A DNA stretch of 64,000 bases from Thermanaerothrix sp034436175. Lineage in GTDB: Bacteria > Chloroflexota > Anaerolineae > Anaerolineales > Anaerolineaceae. The DNA lies in contig CAYRUO010000003.1 in NCBI GenBank assembly GCA_964427505.1, positions 1-64,000 on the forward strand, in the 5' to 3' direction. Below are positions 1 to 8,674 of this stretch, piece after piece. Below the pieces are notes generated by a model. The model did no database searches. It was not told the origin of the DNA and saw only the letters and a list, made by a program, of their open reading frames with translations. The position numbers were made by a program, and so were the translations under genes. Within the stretch, counting starts at the first letter, position 1. Each line of letters starts with the position of its first letter.

Positions 1-59
1 CTTCGGTAACCTTTTCTTTTGAACTAATCACCCCTCCTCGGTAACATTATCTTTTGACT
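1..59. repeat. Imperfect 24-bp direct repeat upstream of glgX
   Basis: Bases 1-24 and 36-59 are two copies of a 24-bp unit, each sharing the core CGGTAAC and ending in CTTTTGA, with about 20 of 24 positions identical and a period of 35 bp. The first copy begins at the window edge, so further copies to the left cannot be excluded. A TTGAAC at 19-24 and a TAACAT at 42-47, 17 bp apart, could be a weak promoter built from the two copies; this is inference. A paired operator or a short tandem repeat are both possible. Confidence 0.45.
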
Positions 60-80
60 TGACAGGGCGGGAGAGTTGTG

Positions 81-2174
81 ATGTCTGAGATAAAAATTCA
101 CCGTGGGCAGAGTTATCCCTTGGGGGCGACGATTCACGATGGCGGGGTTAATTTCTCGCTCTTTTCGATGAACAGCACGGCGGTAGATCTTTTGCTATTT
201 GAGAATCCTGAGGATTCTGAACCCTCGCATGTGATTCATTTAGATCCCCAAGAGCACCGCACGTTTGCCTACTGGCATGTCTACGTGCATGGAATCGGCT
301 CCGGTCAGATCTACGCATATCGAGTATTTGGACCACACGACCCTGAGCGCGGGCATCGCTTTGACCCCAGCAAATTGCTGTTAGATCCTTATGCCCGAGT
401 GATTGTTAATACCGAAAATTACCGCCGTGAGGCCGCATTACAACCAGGTGGGGATTGGGGCCATATGCTGAAGTGCGCAGTGATGGATCCCCGTGGCTAC
501 AATTGGGAAGGCGATCAACATTTGCGATTGCCCTACGCTCAGACGGTGATCTACGAACTTCATATAGGCGGCTTTACCCGCCATCCGTCATCCGGTGTGA
601 CGGAAGAAAAGCGTGGAACGTATGCGGGTTTGATCGAAAAGATCCCCTATCTCAAATCGCTAGGGATCACTGCAGTAGAATTGATGCCGGTACAACAGTT
701 TGACGAGCAGGATGCGCCTCCCGGGTTAACGAACTATTGGGGTTATAGCCCGGTGGCGTTTTTCGCACCCCATCGTGGTTATAGTTCACGCAAGGATGTT
801 CTTGGCCCGGTGGATGAATTTCGGGATATGGTTAAAGCGCTACACCGTGCAGGGATTGAAGTCATCTTGGATGTGGTCTTCAATCATACCGCTGAAGGTG
901 ATCATCGTGGGCCGGTATTCGGATTGAAAGGGCTGGAAAACAGCATTTACTATATGCTTGATCCGCACGACCCATCGCGGTATCTGAATTTTAGCGGTTG
1001 TGGGAATACCCTAAATACCAATAATTCGATTGTGCGGCGGTTAATTCTGGATGCTTTGCGTTATTGGGTGCAGGTGATGCACGTAGACGGATTCCGCTTT
1101 GATTTGGCTTCGGTTATGGCACGAGATGAAGATGGACAATTGCTCAAGAATCCCCCCATTTTGTGGGAAATCGAAACCGATCCCGTCCTCGCAGGGACGA
1201 AGATCATTGCCGAGGCTTGGGATGCGGCAGGACTTTATCAAGTTGGTACGTTCATTGGTCACCGTTGGGCGGAGTGGAATGGGCGCTTTCGGGATGATGT
1301 GCGCCGCTTTATGCGCGGAGATGAACGTACGATATGGGATTTTGCCAATCGCCTTATTGGCAGTCCTGATCTCTTTCGCCAACCCGACCGTGAACCCAAT
1401 CGTAGCATTAACTTTGTCACCTGTCACGATGGATTTACCCTGAATGATTTGGTCTCATATAACCACAAGCATAACGAAGCCAATTTAGAAGATAACCGGG
1501 ATGGTATTGAGGAAAACTTCTCATGGAATTGCGGGGTTGAAGGCCCTACCGATGATCCCCAGGTGGAGCGCTTACGCCAGCGGCAGATTCGTAATTTTCT
1601 GGTTGCGTTGCTGATTGCTCAAGGTACGCCGATGCTTTTAATGGGGGACGAGGTGCGACGCTCCCAACGTGGCAATAACAATGCCTATTGTCAGGATAAC
1701 GAAATGTCCTGGTTGGATTGGCGACTTCTAGAGCGAGAACGGGGTCTATGGCGCTTCGTGCAAATGCTGGTGGCTTTTACGCAATCTTACCATGTGTTTC
1801 GTGAGGAATCGTTTTGGGCGCGTAAGCCGGGCGACAACACGCCGCGCATTGCATGGCATGGGGTTAAGTGTCATCAACCGGATTGGCGCGATATATCCCA
1901 TTCTTTAGCGTTGGAACTGTGTCTGCCCGAAGCAGGGGAACATGTTTATGTGGCGTTCAACGCCTATTGGGATGCGCTAAACTTTGAATTGCCCTGGTTG
2001 CCTTCTGATCAGCGCTGGCATCGGTTTGTAGATACCAGCCTTGCCTGTCCCGAGGATATCTGCGAGCTGCAACAGTCGCCGCCTATTGTATCCCCAACCT
2101 ATACGCTAGAAGGGCGTAGTAGCCTGATCCTGGTGGCTTTGCCGGTGCAGGGGTCAAGGCACAGGTTACATTAA
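81..2174 (+). CDS. glgX: Glycogen debranching enzyme GlgX/TreX (GH13 isoamylase type)
   Basis: Cytoplasmic enzyme that hydrolyses alpha-1,6 branch points of glycogen or limit dextrins. It is 697 aa, normal for the family. An N-terminal CBM48-like beta domain (about 1-150) carries the start typical of the family (RGQSYPLGATIHDGGVNFSL). The GH13 barrel follows, with region I DVVFNH near 264, nucleophile D341 in GFRFDLAS, acid/base E378 in EAWD and D450 in CHDG. Start: a GTG lies directly before ATG 81, and GGGAG at 67-71 favours ATG 81. The stop codon overlaps the stop of the convergent radical SAM gene by three bases. Two other glucan-active enzymes (28.5 and 47.1 kb) lie in the window, but no other glycogen genes are adjacent. 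Confidence 0.95.
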   Translation: MSEIKIHRGQSYPLGATIHDGGVNFSLFSMNSTAVDLLLFENPEDSEPSHVIHLDPQEHRTFAYWHVYVHGIGSGQIYAYRVFGPHDPERGHRFDPSKLLLDPYARVIVNTENYRREAALQPGGDWGHMLKCAVMDPRGYNWEGDQHLRLPYAQTVIYELHIGGFTRHPSSGVTEEKRGTYAGLIEKIPYLKSLGITAVELMPVQQFDEQDAPPGLTNYWGYSPVAFFAPHRGYSSRKDVLGPVDEFRDMVKALHRAGIEVILDVVFNHTAEGDHRGPVFGLKGLENSIYYMLDPHDPSRYLNFSGCGNTLNTNNSIVRRLILDALRYWVQVMHVDGFRFDLASVMARDEDGQLLKNPPILWEIETDPVLAGTKIIAEAWDAAGLYQVGTFIGHRWAEWNGRFRDDVRRFMRGDERTIWDFANRLIGSPDLFRQPDREPNRSINFVTCHDGFTLNDLVSYNHKHNEANLEDNRDGIEENFSWNCGVEGPTDDPQVERLRQRQIRNFLVALLIAQGTPMLLMGDEVRRSQRGNNNAYCQDNEMSWLDWRLLERERGLWRFVQMLVAFTQSYHVFREESFWARKPGDNTPRIAWHGVKCHQPDWRDISHSLALELCLPEAGEHVYVAFNAYWDALNFELPWLPSDQRWHRFVDTSLACPEDICELQQSPPIVSPTYTLEGRSSLILVALPVQGSRHRLH

Positions 2175-3076
2175 TCCAGCCGATACAATCCGGCACGATG
2201 GGCAGCCTCTACCGCCTGTCGGTATTCCTCTGCCGTGATGCGGCGGTTGATCTCTGGAAACAGATGGGCGCGATAGGTTGGATAGTATTGATCCATAATG
2301 TTAAGATAGGTATTGGGCGATATTTCCTGGGCGAGAAAGCGGACGATTTGCTCAGTGCCGGCGAGATTGTTGGGTAAAACCAGGTGGCGAACCAGCAAAC
2401 CGCGCACCGCAATCCCGTTTTCGTCTAGTTGCAAATCACCCACTTGCCGGTGCATTTCACGCACGGCGGCCTGGTTGACCTGAGGGTAGTTGGGGATGCG
2501 CGAATAACGTTTGGCAATCTCGGGATCGGCGTATTTCATATCCGGCATGTAAATATCAATGACCCCATCCAGCAGGCGTAAACTTTCCATTGAGTCATAG
2601 CCGCCCGTGTTATAGACCAGGGGGAGGCGCAGTCCGGCTTGAGCGGCGATGAGGACGGCAGCCAAGATTTGCGCCACCACATGGCTAGGGGAGACAAGGT
2701 TAATATTATGGCATCCCAAGTGCTGAAGGTGTAGCATGATCTCGGCCAGTTCTTCCGGTTCGACTTCTTGCCCTTGGTCGGTTTGACTAATTTCATAATT
2801 CTGGCAGTACTGACAGCGCAAATTGCAGCGAGTGAAGAAAATGGTGCCTGAGCCACGCCAGCCGCGCAAAGGGGCTTCTTCCCCAAAGTGGGGACCATAA
2901 CTGCTGACTTTAGCTTTTTCACCCGTACGGCAGACCCCCAATTGCCCTGCGCGGCGGTTGACGCCGCAGGCCCAGGCGCATAAATCGCAGGCTTCGAGAT
3001 GGGCGTAGGCGAGTTCAACCCGCCGTTTAAGTTCACCGCTTGCCAGAAGGCTCAGATAGGCGGGGCGGAATGCCAT
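2171..3076 (-). CDS. PflX-like radical SAM protein (pyruvate-formate-lyase-activase homologue)
   Basis: A 301-aa radical SAM enzyme. The cluster-binding motif is C84-NLR-C88-QY-C91, preceded by GSGTIFFTRCN, which is characteristic of the COG1313/PflX group. An N-terminal cysteine set (C30, C33, C37, C49) within a CDLCAWACGVNR-type motif is also typical of that group and may bind a second metal or cluster. The substrate is unknown for the family; activation of a glycyl-radical enzyme is suggested only by homology, and no such enzyme is in the window. An upstream frame extends to 3175 inside livF, but MAFRPAYLS at 3076 avoids that overlap and leaves 13 bp after livF. It is probably the last cistron of the liv operon. 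Confidence 0.85.
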   Translation of the reverse strand: MAFRPAYLSLLASGELKRRVELAYAHLEACDLCAWACGVNRRAGQLGVCRTGEKAKVSSYGPHFGEEAPLRGWRGSGTIFFTRCNLRCQYCQNYEISQTDQGQEVEPEELAEIMLHLQHLGCHNINLVSPSHVVAQILAAVLIAAQAGLRLPLVYNTGGYDSMESLRLLDGVIDIYMPDMKYADPEIAKRYSRIPNYPQVNQAAVREMHRQVGDLQLDENGIAVRGLLVRHLVLPNNLAGTEQIVRFLAQEISPNTYLNIMDQYYPTYRAHLFPEINRRITAEEYRQAVEAAHRAGLYRLD

Positions 3077-3089
3077 CGGTACAGGCAGA

Positions 3090-3797
3090 TCAGATGCCCA
3101 AGTAGGCTGCCTTGACCATTGGATTTTCGGCGACCTCTTTGGCTGTGCCCGAGAGCACAATACGTCCGGTCTCAAGTACGTAAGCGCGGTGAGCGATGGA
3201 AAGCGCCATGTGCGCGTTTTGTTCTACCAGAAGAATGCTGGTGCCTTGTTGGTTGATCTCTTGAATAATACGGAAGATTTCTTCGACTAGAATGGGGCTG
3301 AGGCCCATGGAAGGCTCATCCAAGAGAAGCAAGGTGGGGCGGCTCATGAGACCACGTCCCATGGCCAGCATTTGCTGCTCACCGCCGGAGAGAGTGCCTC
3401 CCAATTGGTTAATGCGTTCCTTTAGGCGCGGGAAAGAGGTGAAAACGCGCTCCATGGTGCGCTGAATTTCGTTGGGGTCGTTCCGTGTGTAGGCACCCAT
3501 TAGCAGATTCTCGCGCACGGTAAGCGGGGCGAAAATCTTGCGTCCCTCAGGCACATGACTGATGCCCATTTTGACAATTTCCTGGGCTGGGGTGTTGGTA
3601 ATATCGCGCCCTTTATAGCGAATGTAACCGGTGCGGGTGCGGAGCAGGCCTGAGATGGTGCGTAGTGTGGTGGATTTTCCCGCCCCGTTTGCTCCAATGA
3701 GGGTGACGATTTCGCCTTCGTCAACGTGAAACGAGATGCCCTGAAGGGCGTGAATGGCACCATAGTAAACATTGAGATTATGAACTTCAAGCAGCAT
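3090..3797 (-). CDS. livF: Branched-chain amino acid ABC transporter ATP-binding protein LivF
   Basis: One of the two ATPase subunits of a HAAT-family importer for branched-chain amino acids or related compounds; it acts at the cytoplasmic face of the membrane. It is 235 aa, standard for LivF. Visible motifs are Walker A GANGAGKST (about 34-42), signature LSGGEQQ, Walker B LLLLDEPSMGL and the switch His in LLVEQNAH. The start overlaps the end of livG by 11 bp, so the two are probably translationally coupled. It lies fifth in the order livJ-H-M-G-F. Confidence 0.95.
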   Translation of the reverse strand: MLLEVHNLNVYYGAIHALQGISFHVDEGEIVTLIGANGAGKSTTLRTISGLLRTRTGYIRYKGRDITNTPAQEIVKMGISHVPEGRKIFAPLTVRENLLMGAYTRNDPNEIQRTMERVFTSFPRLKERINQLGGTLSGGEQQMLAMGRGLMSRPTLLLLDEPSMGLSPILVEEIFRIIQEINQQGTSILLVEQNAHMALSIAHRAYVLETGRIVLSGTAKEVAENPMVKAAYLGI

Positions 3798-4590
3798 GGG
3801 TCACTCCTTTCCCCAGGTAGGCTTCAATGACCAAGGGGTTTTCCTGGATCTCCTTGGGGGTGCCACGGGCGATCACCTGGCCGAAATCCATGACCGTAAT
3901 CCACTCGCAAATCCCCATAACCACCCGCATTTGATGTTCGATGAGCAGGATGGTCAAGTCAAATCGTTCGCGAATGAAATGGATCAGGTCCATCAGTTCA
4001 ATAATCTCGCGCGGGTTCATGCCTGCGGCGGGTTCATCCAGAAGTAATAGTTTGGGATTGCAGGCTAAAGCCCGCGCAATCTCGACCCGACGCTGTTCGC
4101 CGTAAGGGAGGTTCTTGGCAACTTCGTTGTAGATGCGATCCAATTGGAAGATACTTAGAAAATCGAGCGCTTGTTCGGTCAATTCCTTTTCTTTCACGCT
4201 GAAGCGTGGGGTGCGTAAGAGGCCGTCGGTCAGGGTGTAGCCGCAATGGGGGTGGTAGGCAATACGCACGTTGTCCAGCACGGTCAGGTTGGGGAAAAGA
4301 CGAATGTTCTGGAAAGTGCGGGCAATGCCCATACGGGTGATTTCGTGGGGTTCCAAGCCAACAATGTTCGTCCCGTTGAAGTAAATTTCACCGCTGGTGG
4401 GCACATACAGACCGGTAATCATGTTAAACACGGTAGTTTTACCAGCGCCATTCGGGCCAATTAATCCAACCAGTTCCCCCTGCTTCAAGGTTAGGTCGAA
4501 ATTACGCACGGCGGCCAGACCGCCGAAAAATTTTGTGAGACCACGAATTTCAAGTACAGAGGGTTCGTTTCCGTTGGGTTTCGTCTCCAT
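3787..4590 (-). CDS. livG: Branched-chain amino acid ABC transporter ATP-binding protein LivG
   Basis: The second ATPase subunit of the importer, 267 aa. It has Walker A GPNGAGKTT, the LivG-type insertion region with ARTFQNIRLFPNLTVLDNV, a signature at LPYGEQRRVEIARAL (LPYGEQ replaces LSGGQ, as is usual in LivG), Walker B LLLLDEPAAGMNP and switch His in LLIEHQM. A clear AAGGAG precedes ATG 4590, placed 12 bp after livM. LivG and LivF form the heterodimer that drives LivH-LivM. Confidence 0.95.
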   Translation of the reverse strand: METKPNGNEPSVLEIRGLTKFFGGLAAVRNFDLTLKQGELVGLIGPNGAGKTTVFNMITGLYVPTSGEIYFNGTNIVGLEPHEITRMGIARTFQNIRLFPNLTVLDNVRIAYHPHCGYTLTDGLLRTPRFSVKEKELTEQALDFLSIFQLDRIYNEVAKNLPYGEQRRVEIARALACNPKLLLLDEPAAGMNPREIIELMDLIHFIRERFDLTILLIEHQMRVVMGICEWITVMDFGQVIARGTPKEIQENPLVIEAYLGKGVTHAA

Positions 4591-4602
4591 GGGCTACTCC
4601 TT

Positions 4603-5961
4603 TCACGCCGCGCTTTCATGCGCCGGTTCTGGATGGGATCGTGGAACGGGGGTGAATTCTGGACCTTTGAGGAATCCCCATTCCACAGAACCGAGCAGCC
4701 CTTGAGGGCGGATCAACATCAGCAAGAGCAATGTGATCGGGTAAAGCACAAAGCGCCAGGTGGGGGCTTCGGTGCCCATCTGGCTCAGTAGCACGCGCAG
4801 CATCCCTTCCAGGAAGAAGATCCATCCGAACGTGGCTGTAATGGTACCGGTCATGCTTCCCAAACCACCAAATACTACGATGATTAAGGGGTTGAAGCCA
4901 GCTAAGAAGTCAAACGTTCCCGGACTGAGAAAACCGATGTAGTGGGCATAGACAGCCCCACCCAAGCCGGCGAAGAAACTCCCGACTACAAAGGCAAATA
5001 ATTTTGCCCCGGCCACGTCAATCCCCATGGCTTTGGCTGCCACCTCGTCTTCACGTACGGCTACGAGGGAGCGCCCGGTGCTAGAGTGAATAAGATTGCG
5101 CATAATAATAATGACCAACATCATGAAGAAAAAGGCGGAGAACCAAGTGGTAAGTTTGGGAATACCGATCATGCCGCGTCCCCCTTTCATTTCAGGGAAG
5201 GGCAGGATGGTATCCGAATTGACCATGAGGGTGTTGACTACGATCGTAAATCCCAGGGTGGCAATGCCAAAATAATCGCTTCCCAGGGTCAACACGGGCA
5301 AACCGAAGAGGAAAGAAATTTGCGCGGCAAAAATTCCTGCCAGTATCACCGAGAGGAAGTAAATTACCTGTTGTGCCGCGGGGGTATTGAGGGGGCCGGG
5401 TTCGCCTGCGGTGCCCAAGAAGGGAGTGATCAGAGGGTTCAATTGATTGCCCAGGTAAACTGCAGTTACGCCCGCAATGAGGGCGCCGATCAAGTAAAGC
5501 GTAAATGAAGAGAGCACCGGGATGCCGCGGAAGCGCTGAAGCCATTTGTTTATGCCGATTAATACCAGAGTTCCCAGCAAGGCACCAAAGCCCAACACCA
5601 GAAGGCCACGTGCATCACCATTGATCCAGCGATAGGTGATATCTGCGGCGGCGTAGGCGCCGATGCCGTAGAAACCCCATTGCCCCAAACTGAATTGGCC
5701 GTTGAACCCATAGATCAGGTTCAACCCTAAAGCGACCATGGTCATAGCACAAGCCTGAAAGAGCAGCCCATTGTCAAAGTTGTTAAGCAGTCGGAAGCCG
5801 TTAATGTCCGTTAAGGCCAGTTGCACCACCGCAAACGCCCCTATTAGGCCGGCAATCTTTATCCAAATAGAGGGGCGGGCAAGTACCCACATTAGCCCGT
5901 AGAGATAGGCCATGATGGCGATAATTTTGACCAGGGAACCGAGTAGAAATCCCAATTCCAT
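4603..5961 (-). CDS. livM: Branched-chain amino acid ABC transporter permease LivM
   Basis: Integral membrane permease subunit, 452 aa. Family hallmarks are GLNLIYGFNGQFSLGQWGFYGIGAYA and, near the C-terminus, FGGLGSMTGT and LLMLIRPQGLLG. It is about 100 aa longer than usual LivM proteins. The extra length lies in an N-terminal hydrophobic extension and in a stretch around residues 115-210, with additional predicted membrane segments and a polar Pro/Gly-rich loop, inserted before the conserved LGSDYFGIATLGF. AGGAG precedes ATG 5961. The C-terminal tail is hydrophilic and Pro-rich. Confidence 0.92.
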   Translation of the reverse strand: MELGFLLGSLVKIIAIMAYLYGLMWVLARPSIWIKIAGLIGAFAVVQLALTDINGFRLLNNFDNGLLFQACAMTMVALGLNLIYGFNGQFSLGQWGFYGIGAYAAADITYRWINGDARGLLVLGFGALLGTLVLIGINKWLQRFRGIPVLSSFTLYLIGALIAGVTAVYLGNQLNPLITPFLGTAGEPGPLNTPAAQQVIYFLSVILAGIFAAQISFLFGLPVLTLGSDYFGIATLGFTIVVNTLMVNSDTILPFPEMKGGRGMIGIPKLTTWFSAFFFMMLVIIIMRNLIHSSTGRSLVAVREDEVAAKAMGIDVAGAKLFAFVVGSFFAGLGGAVYAHYIGFLSPGTFDFLAGFNPLIIVVFGGLGSMTGTITATFGWIFFLEGMLRVLLSQMGTEAPTWRFVLYPITLLLLMLIRPQGLLGSVEWGFLKGPEFTPVPRSHPEPAHESAA

Positions 5962-5973
5962 AATGGGTTCTCC

Positions 5974-7095
5974 TTAGGCTTTTTCTTTTTCGGGTTCGCC
6001 GAAGATGCCGGTCGGGCGAAGCAATAACACAATAATCAGAATAGTAAAGGCTACGGCATCTCGCATAGGGGTGGAAATATAGCCCATGGTCATTGCCTCG
6101 GCCTGTCCCATAATTAAAGCCCCGACGAAAGCCCCTGGAATGCTGCCGATACCTCCCAGCACGGCGGCGACAAAAGCTTTCAAGCCGGGTAAGATGCCCA
6201 ACTGGGTCCAGATAAGGCTATACGCGATAGCATAGAGCACACCTCCGGCACCGGCAAAGGCTGCTCCAACCGCAAAGGTAAAGGAAATGACGCGATCCAC
6301 GTCAATGCCCATCAGGCGGGCTGCCTGTCGGTCATAGGAACATGCCCGCATCGCGATGCCGATCTTGGTGCGGCGAACCAAATATTGCAAAAAGAGTTGG
6401 ATAAGAAGGGAAACCCCGATAATAATGAGGAAAATATTGGAAAATGTTATGCTGTTTTCCGGCGCTTGCTGCCCGGGCAGAACACGATGAATGCCATCTT
6501 TAATATACCAGGCAACGACCTCGAAAGGCCGTTCGTAAGGGATAAAACGAGGTGAGAAGACAAAGTTTAGTGCGCCGTAAAATTCAAGGAAGAAAGAGAC
6601 ACCGATTGCAGTAATAAGTGCTGAAATACGAGGAGCATCGCGGAGGGGTTTATAGGCCACGCGTTCAATAGTGATGGCCAAGATCATGCAGACCAGCATA
6701 GAGAGCAGGATGACCGTGATGGCGCCGATAACAACACCTAACCCTGGGTCTAGATTGGGAAAGACCGCATTAGGCCATTGGTGCAGGCGGTATTTGGCTA
6801 CTGCGTAAAAACTGGTAAAAGCCCCGACCATAAAGACATCGCCATGGGCAAAATTGATCAATTTGACGATACCGTAAACCATGGTATAGCCCAAGGCGAT
6901 CATGGCATAGACAAACCCTAATTGCAGTCCGCTGATAAAAATTTGGGCGAATAGGGTGGGGTTTTTGACTAAATTGACGCCGAGAATGTAAAGAACCAAC
7001 AAACCTAATAAGGCAAAGAAACCTCTGCCAACCCATAGCAAAGGTTGTCGGCGGTGATAAATGACCGGAGTTGAGGACGCTGATACAGTTTGCAT
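5974..7095 (-). CDS. livH: Branched-chain amino acid ABC transporter permease LivH
   Basis: Integral membrane permease, 373 aa. It contains the LivH signature GLQLGFVYAMIALGYTMVYGIVKLINFAHGD split over two helices, and the conserved C-terminal AAVLGGIGSIPGAFVGALIMG. It is longer than the usual 290-310 aa because of an extra N-terminal transmembrane segment (about 20-45) and a soluble insertion near 180-210 (WYIKDGIHRVLPGQQ). It lies 97 bp downstream of livJ, separated by a strong GC hairpin, and 12 bp upstream of livM. Confidence 0.93.
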   Translation of the reverse strand: MQTVSASSTPVIYHRRQPLLWVGRGFFALLGLLVLYILGVNLVKNPTLFAQIFISGLQLGFVYAMIALGYTMVYGIVKLINFAHGDVFMVGAFTSFYAVAKYRLHQWPNAVFPNLDPGLGVVIGAITVILLSMLVCMILAITIERVAYKPLRDAPRISALITAIGVSFFLEFYGALNFVFSPRFIPYERPFEVVAWYIKDGIHRVLPGQQAPENSITFSNIFLIIIGVSLLIQLFLQYLVRRTKIGIAMRACSYDRQAARLMGIDVDRVISFTFAVGAAFAGAGGVLYAIAYSLIWTQLGILPGLKAFVAAVLGGIGSIPGAFVGALIMGQAEAMTMGYISTPMRDAVAFTILIIVLLLRPTGIFGEPEKEKA

Positions 7096-7131
7096 AGGCT
7101 CTAGGCTCCTACTGCCAATCTTGCAGTATGC

Positions 7132-7163
7132 GGGGGGCGACCAAAGTTAATGTGGCGCCCCCC
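7132..7163 (-). promoter_or_regulatory. Strong GC hairpin between livJ and livH
   Basis: Bases 7132-7139 (GGGGGGCG) pair perfectly with 7156-7163 (CGCCCCCC). An inner CCA/TGG pair shortens the loop. On the transcribed (minus) strand no T-run follows, so it is not a classical terminator. Known parallels: hairpins after the binding-protein gene of ABC operons protect the upstream mRNA from 3' decay and raise binding-protein dosage. That role here is inference. Confidence 0.7.
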
Positions 7164-7192
7164 AGCTTTGCGATAGGCTCAAGACGCGTGGC

Positions 7193-8359
7193 TCATGGAT
7201 TGACAACCGTCTCAAACTTGACGGCGCCATCCTTGACGGCGAGGATCACAGCGGACTTGATCGGGTTGTGATTGGCATCGAAGGTGATCTGACCTGAGAC
7301 GCCGTTGAATTTAATTTTCTCCAGAGCGTCCTTCACCTTGGCGGTATCGGTGGTACCGGCTTGATTGATAGCCTCTAGGAGCAGGTTGGTAGCGTCATAG
7401 GCCAGCGCGGCAAGCGCATCGGGCACCTTGGGGTTACCATTCTCGTCCTTGTATTTCTCACCGTAAGCCTTGCGGAAGTTCTGCACTTCGGGGCGCGGAT
7501 CATCCGGTGAGTAGTGGTTGGTGAAGAAGCCACCATCCGCTGCGGCTAGATCCAAATCGGCGGAATCCCAGCCATCGCCACCCACAAAGGGTACGTTGAT
7601 GCCCTTTTCCTTAGCCTGCTTGGTGACCAGGTTGACCACATTGTAGTAGTCAGGCAGGTAAACCACATCCGGTTTGGCCTCGGCCACCTGGGCCAGAATG
7701 GCGGAGAAGTCCGTATCCTTGGCGGTGTAGGTGGCTTTACCGACAACCTGACCACCCAGAGCGGTGAAGGCTTTTTCAAATTCCTCGGCTAAGCCCTTGA
7801 CGTAGTCATTGGCCTGATCCAGCATGATGAAAGCCTTCTTAGCGCCGAGTTTCTCCCAAGCAAACTTAGCCCCCACCTGCCCCTGGAACGGATCAATAAA
7901 GCAGGCGCGGAAGATGTAGGGTTTCACTTTGCCCTGGCTGTCAACAGTGACGTTGACGTTCGTGGATGTGGGGCTGATCTGGATGACACCCTTGGCGTTG
8001 GCGATTTCAGAGACGGGGATGGAAGCCTTAGAGCAAACCTCGCCGATGATGAACTTTACGCCATCCTGGTCAATAACCTTGTTGGCGGCGTTAACCGCAG
8101 GATCAGGGGTGCATTGGCTGTCCTCGACGATGGGCACGATCTTCATGCCCAAGACACCGCCCTTGGCATTCCACTCGTCAATGGCCATGAGGGCTCCATC
8201 ACGCGTCGAGACGCCAAACGTTGGAACCGGGCCTGAAAGAGGCGCAAGAATGGCGACTTTTAGTTCTTTGGGCTGGGCTGCGCCCCCGCCCCCTGGGGCG
8301 CAGGCAGTTAGGATAACTGCCAATAGCAAAACGATAGATAGAAACTTAACCGAGCGCAT
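7193..8359 (-). CDS. livJ: Branched-chain amino acid ABC transporter substrate-binding lipoprotein
   Basis: Extracytoplasmic solute-binding protein that delivers ligand to LivHM, 388 aa. The N-terminal lipoprotein signal ends in the lipobox LTAC (C20), followed by a Gly/Pro-rich linker, so it should be membrane anchored. The type I periplasmic-binding fold (Peripla_BP_6) starts at KVAILAPLSGPVPTFG and contains the typical DSQCTPDPAVNAANKVI and SSLA-like IPVSEIANAKGVIQISPTS regions. Ligand specificity cannot be read from sequence; amino acids other than Leu/Ile/Val, or amides/urea, are possible. It is the first gene of the operon, preceded by a long leader and a strong promoter. Confidence 0.93.
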   Translation of the reverse strand: MRSVKFLSIVLLLAVILTACAPGGGGAAQPKELKVAILAPLSGPVPTFGVSTRDGALMAIDEWNAKGGVLGMKIVPIVEDSQCTPDPAVNAANKVIDQDGVKFIIGEVCSKASIPVSEIANAKGVIQISPTSTNVNVTVDSQGKVKPYIFRACFIDPFQGQVGAKFAWEKLGAKKAFIMLDQANDYVKGLAEEFEKAFTALGGQVVGKATYTAKDTDFSAILAQVAEAKPDVVYLPDYYNVVNLVTKQAKEKGINVPFVGGDGWDSADLDLAAADGGFFTNHYSPDDPRPEVQNFRKAYGEKYKDENGNPKVPDALAALAYDATNLLLEAINQAGTTDTAKVKDALEKIKFNGVSGQITFDANHNPIKSAVILAVKDGAVKFETVVNP

Positions 8360-8558
8360 ACTCTCCTCCTATGGCTTTAGATTTATCGCAAGAACAACGA
8401 GGCTGGGGGTGTTAATTTAGAAAATCATCTTGACTAAGTGTAAGCCAATCACCTCCTTTGGCTCAAAGATTTAAGCGCAACGCCTTTTAATTTGGACTTA
8501 CGGGGGCCGAGATGAATTGTTGGTTTAGAGGCTGGTTGTTAGCCGAGGGGATTAATTG
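8360..8558 (-). promoter_or_regulatory. Long 5' leader of the liv operon with an orphan extended Shine-Dalgarno
   Basis: About 200 nt separate the predicted transcription start (near 8558) from livJ. The livJ start has its own AGGAGGAG ribosome site. Further upstream, 8459 to 8445 on the minus strand reads AAAGGAGGTGATTGG, matching about 11 bases of the 16S rRNA 3' end, yet no convincing reading frame starts at normal spacing (only TTG-GCT-TAC-ACT-TAG, which is too close). It could be a leader-peptide or ribosome stand-by site. No known amino-acid riboswitch or T-box was recognised. Confidence 0.45.
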
Positions 8559-8564
8559 CGCACA

Positions 8565-8593
8565 ATAATAGGTGAGCCTTTGGGATTTGTCAA
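8565..8593 (-). promoter_or_regulatory. Sigma70-type promoter of the liv operon
   Basis: On the minus strand TTGACA (8593-8588), a 17-bp spacer and TATTAT (8570-8565) match consensus at 11 of 12 positions. The predicted start is near 8558. It diverges from the promoter at 8645-8673; the two -35 boxes are about 50 bp apart. Confidence 0.8.
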
Positions 8594-8644
8594 GAGTTTG
8601 AGGATAAACTTGTGAAGAATATGAATATATTCTAGCGCTTTTGC

Positions 8645-8673
8645 TTGACAAAGGCAAGATTGTGCACTAATAT
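8645..8673 (+). promoter_or_regulatory. Sigma70-type promoter of the 8.7-kb membrane protein gene
   Basis: TTGACA (8645-8650), 17-bp spacer, TAATAT (8668-8673). The predicted start is near 8680, inside the following inverted repeat, giving a leader of about 47 nt. Confidence 0.8.
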
Positions 8674-8674
8674 C

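Noticed and set aside
1041..1443. Overlapping long frames on both strands inside glgX
   Set aside because: Shadows of the glgX coding frame, with no start signals or recognisable motifs.
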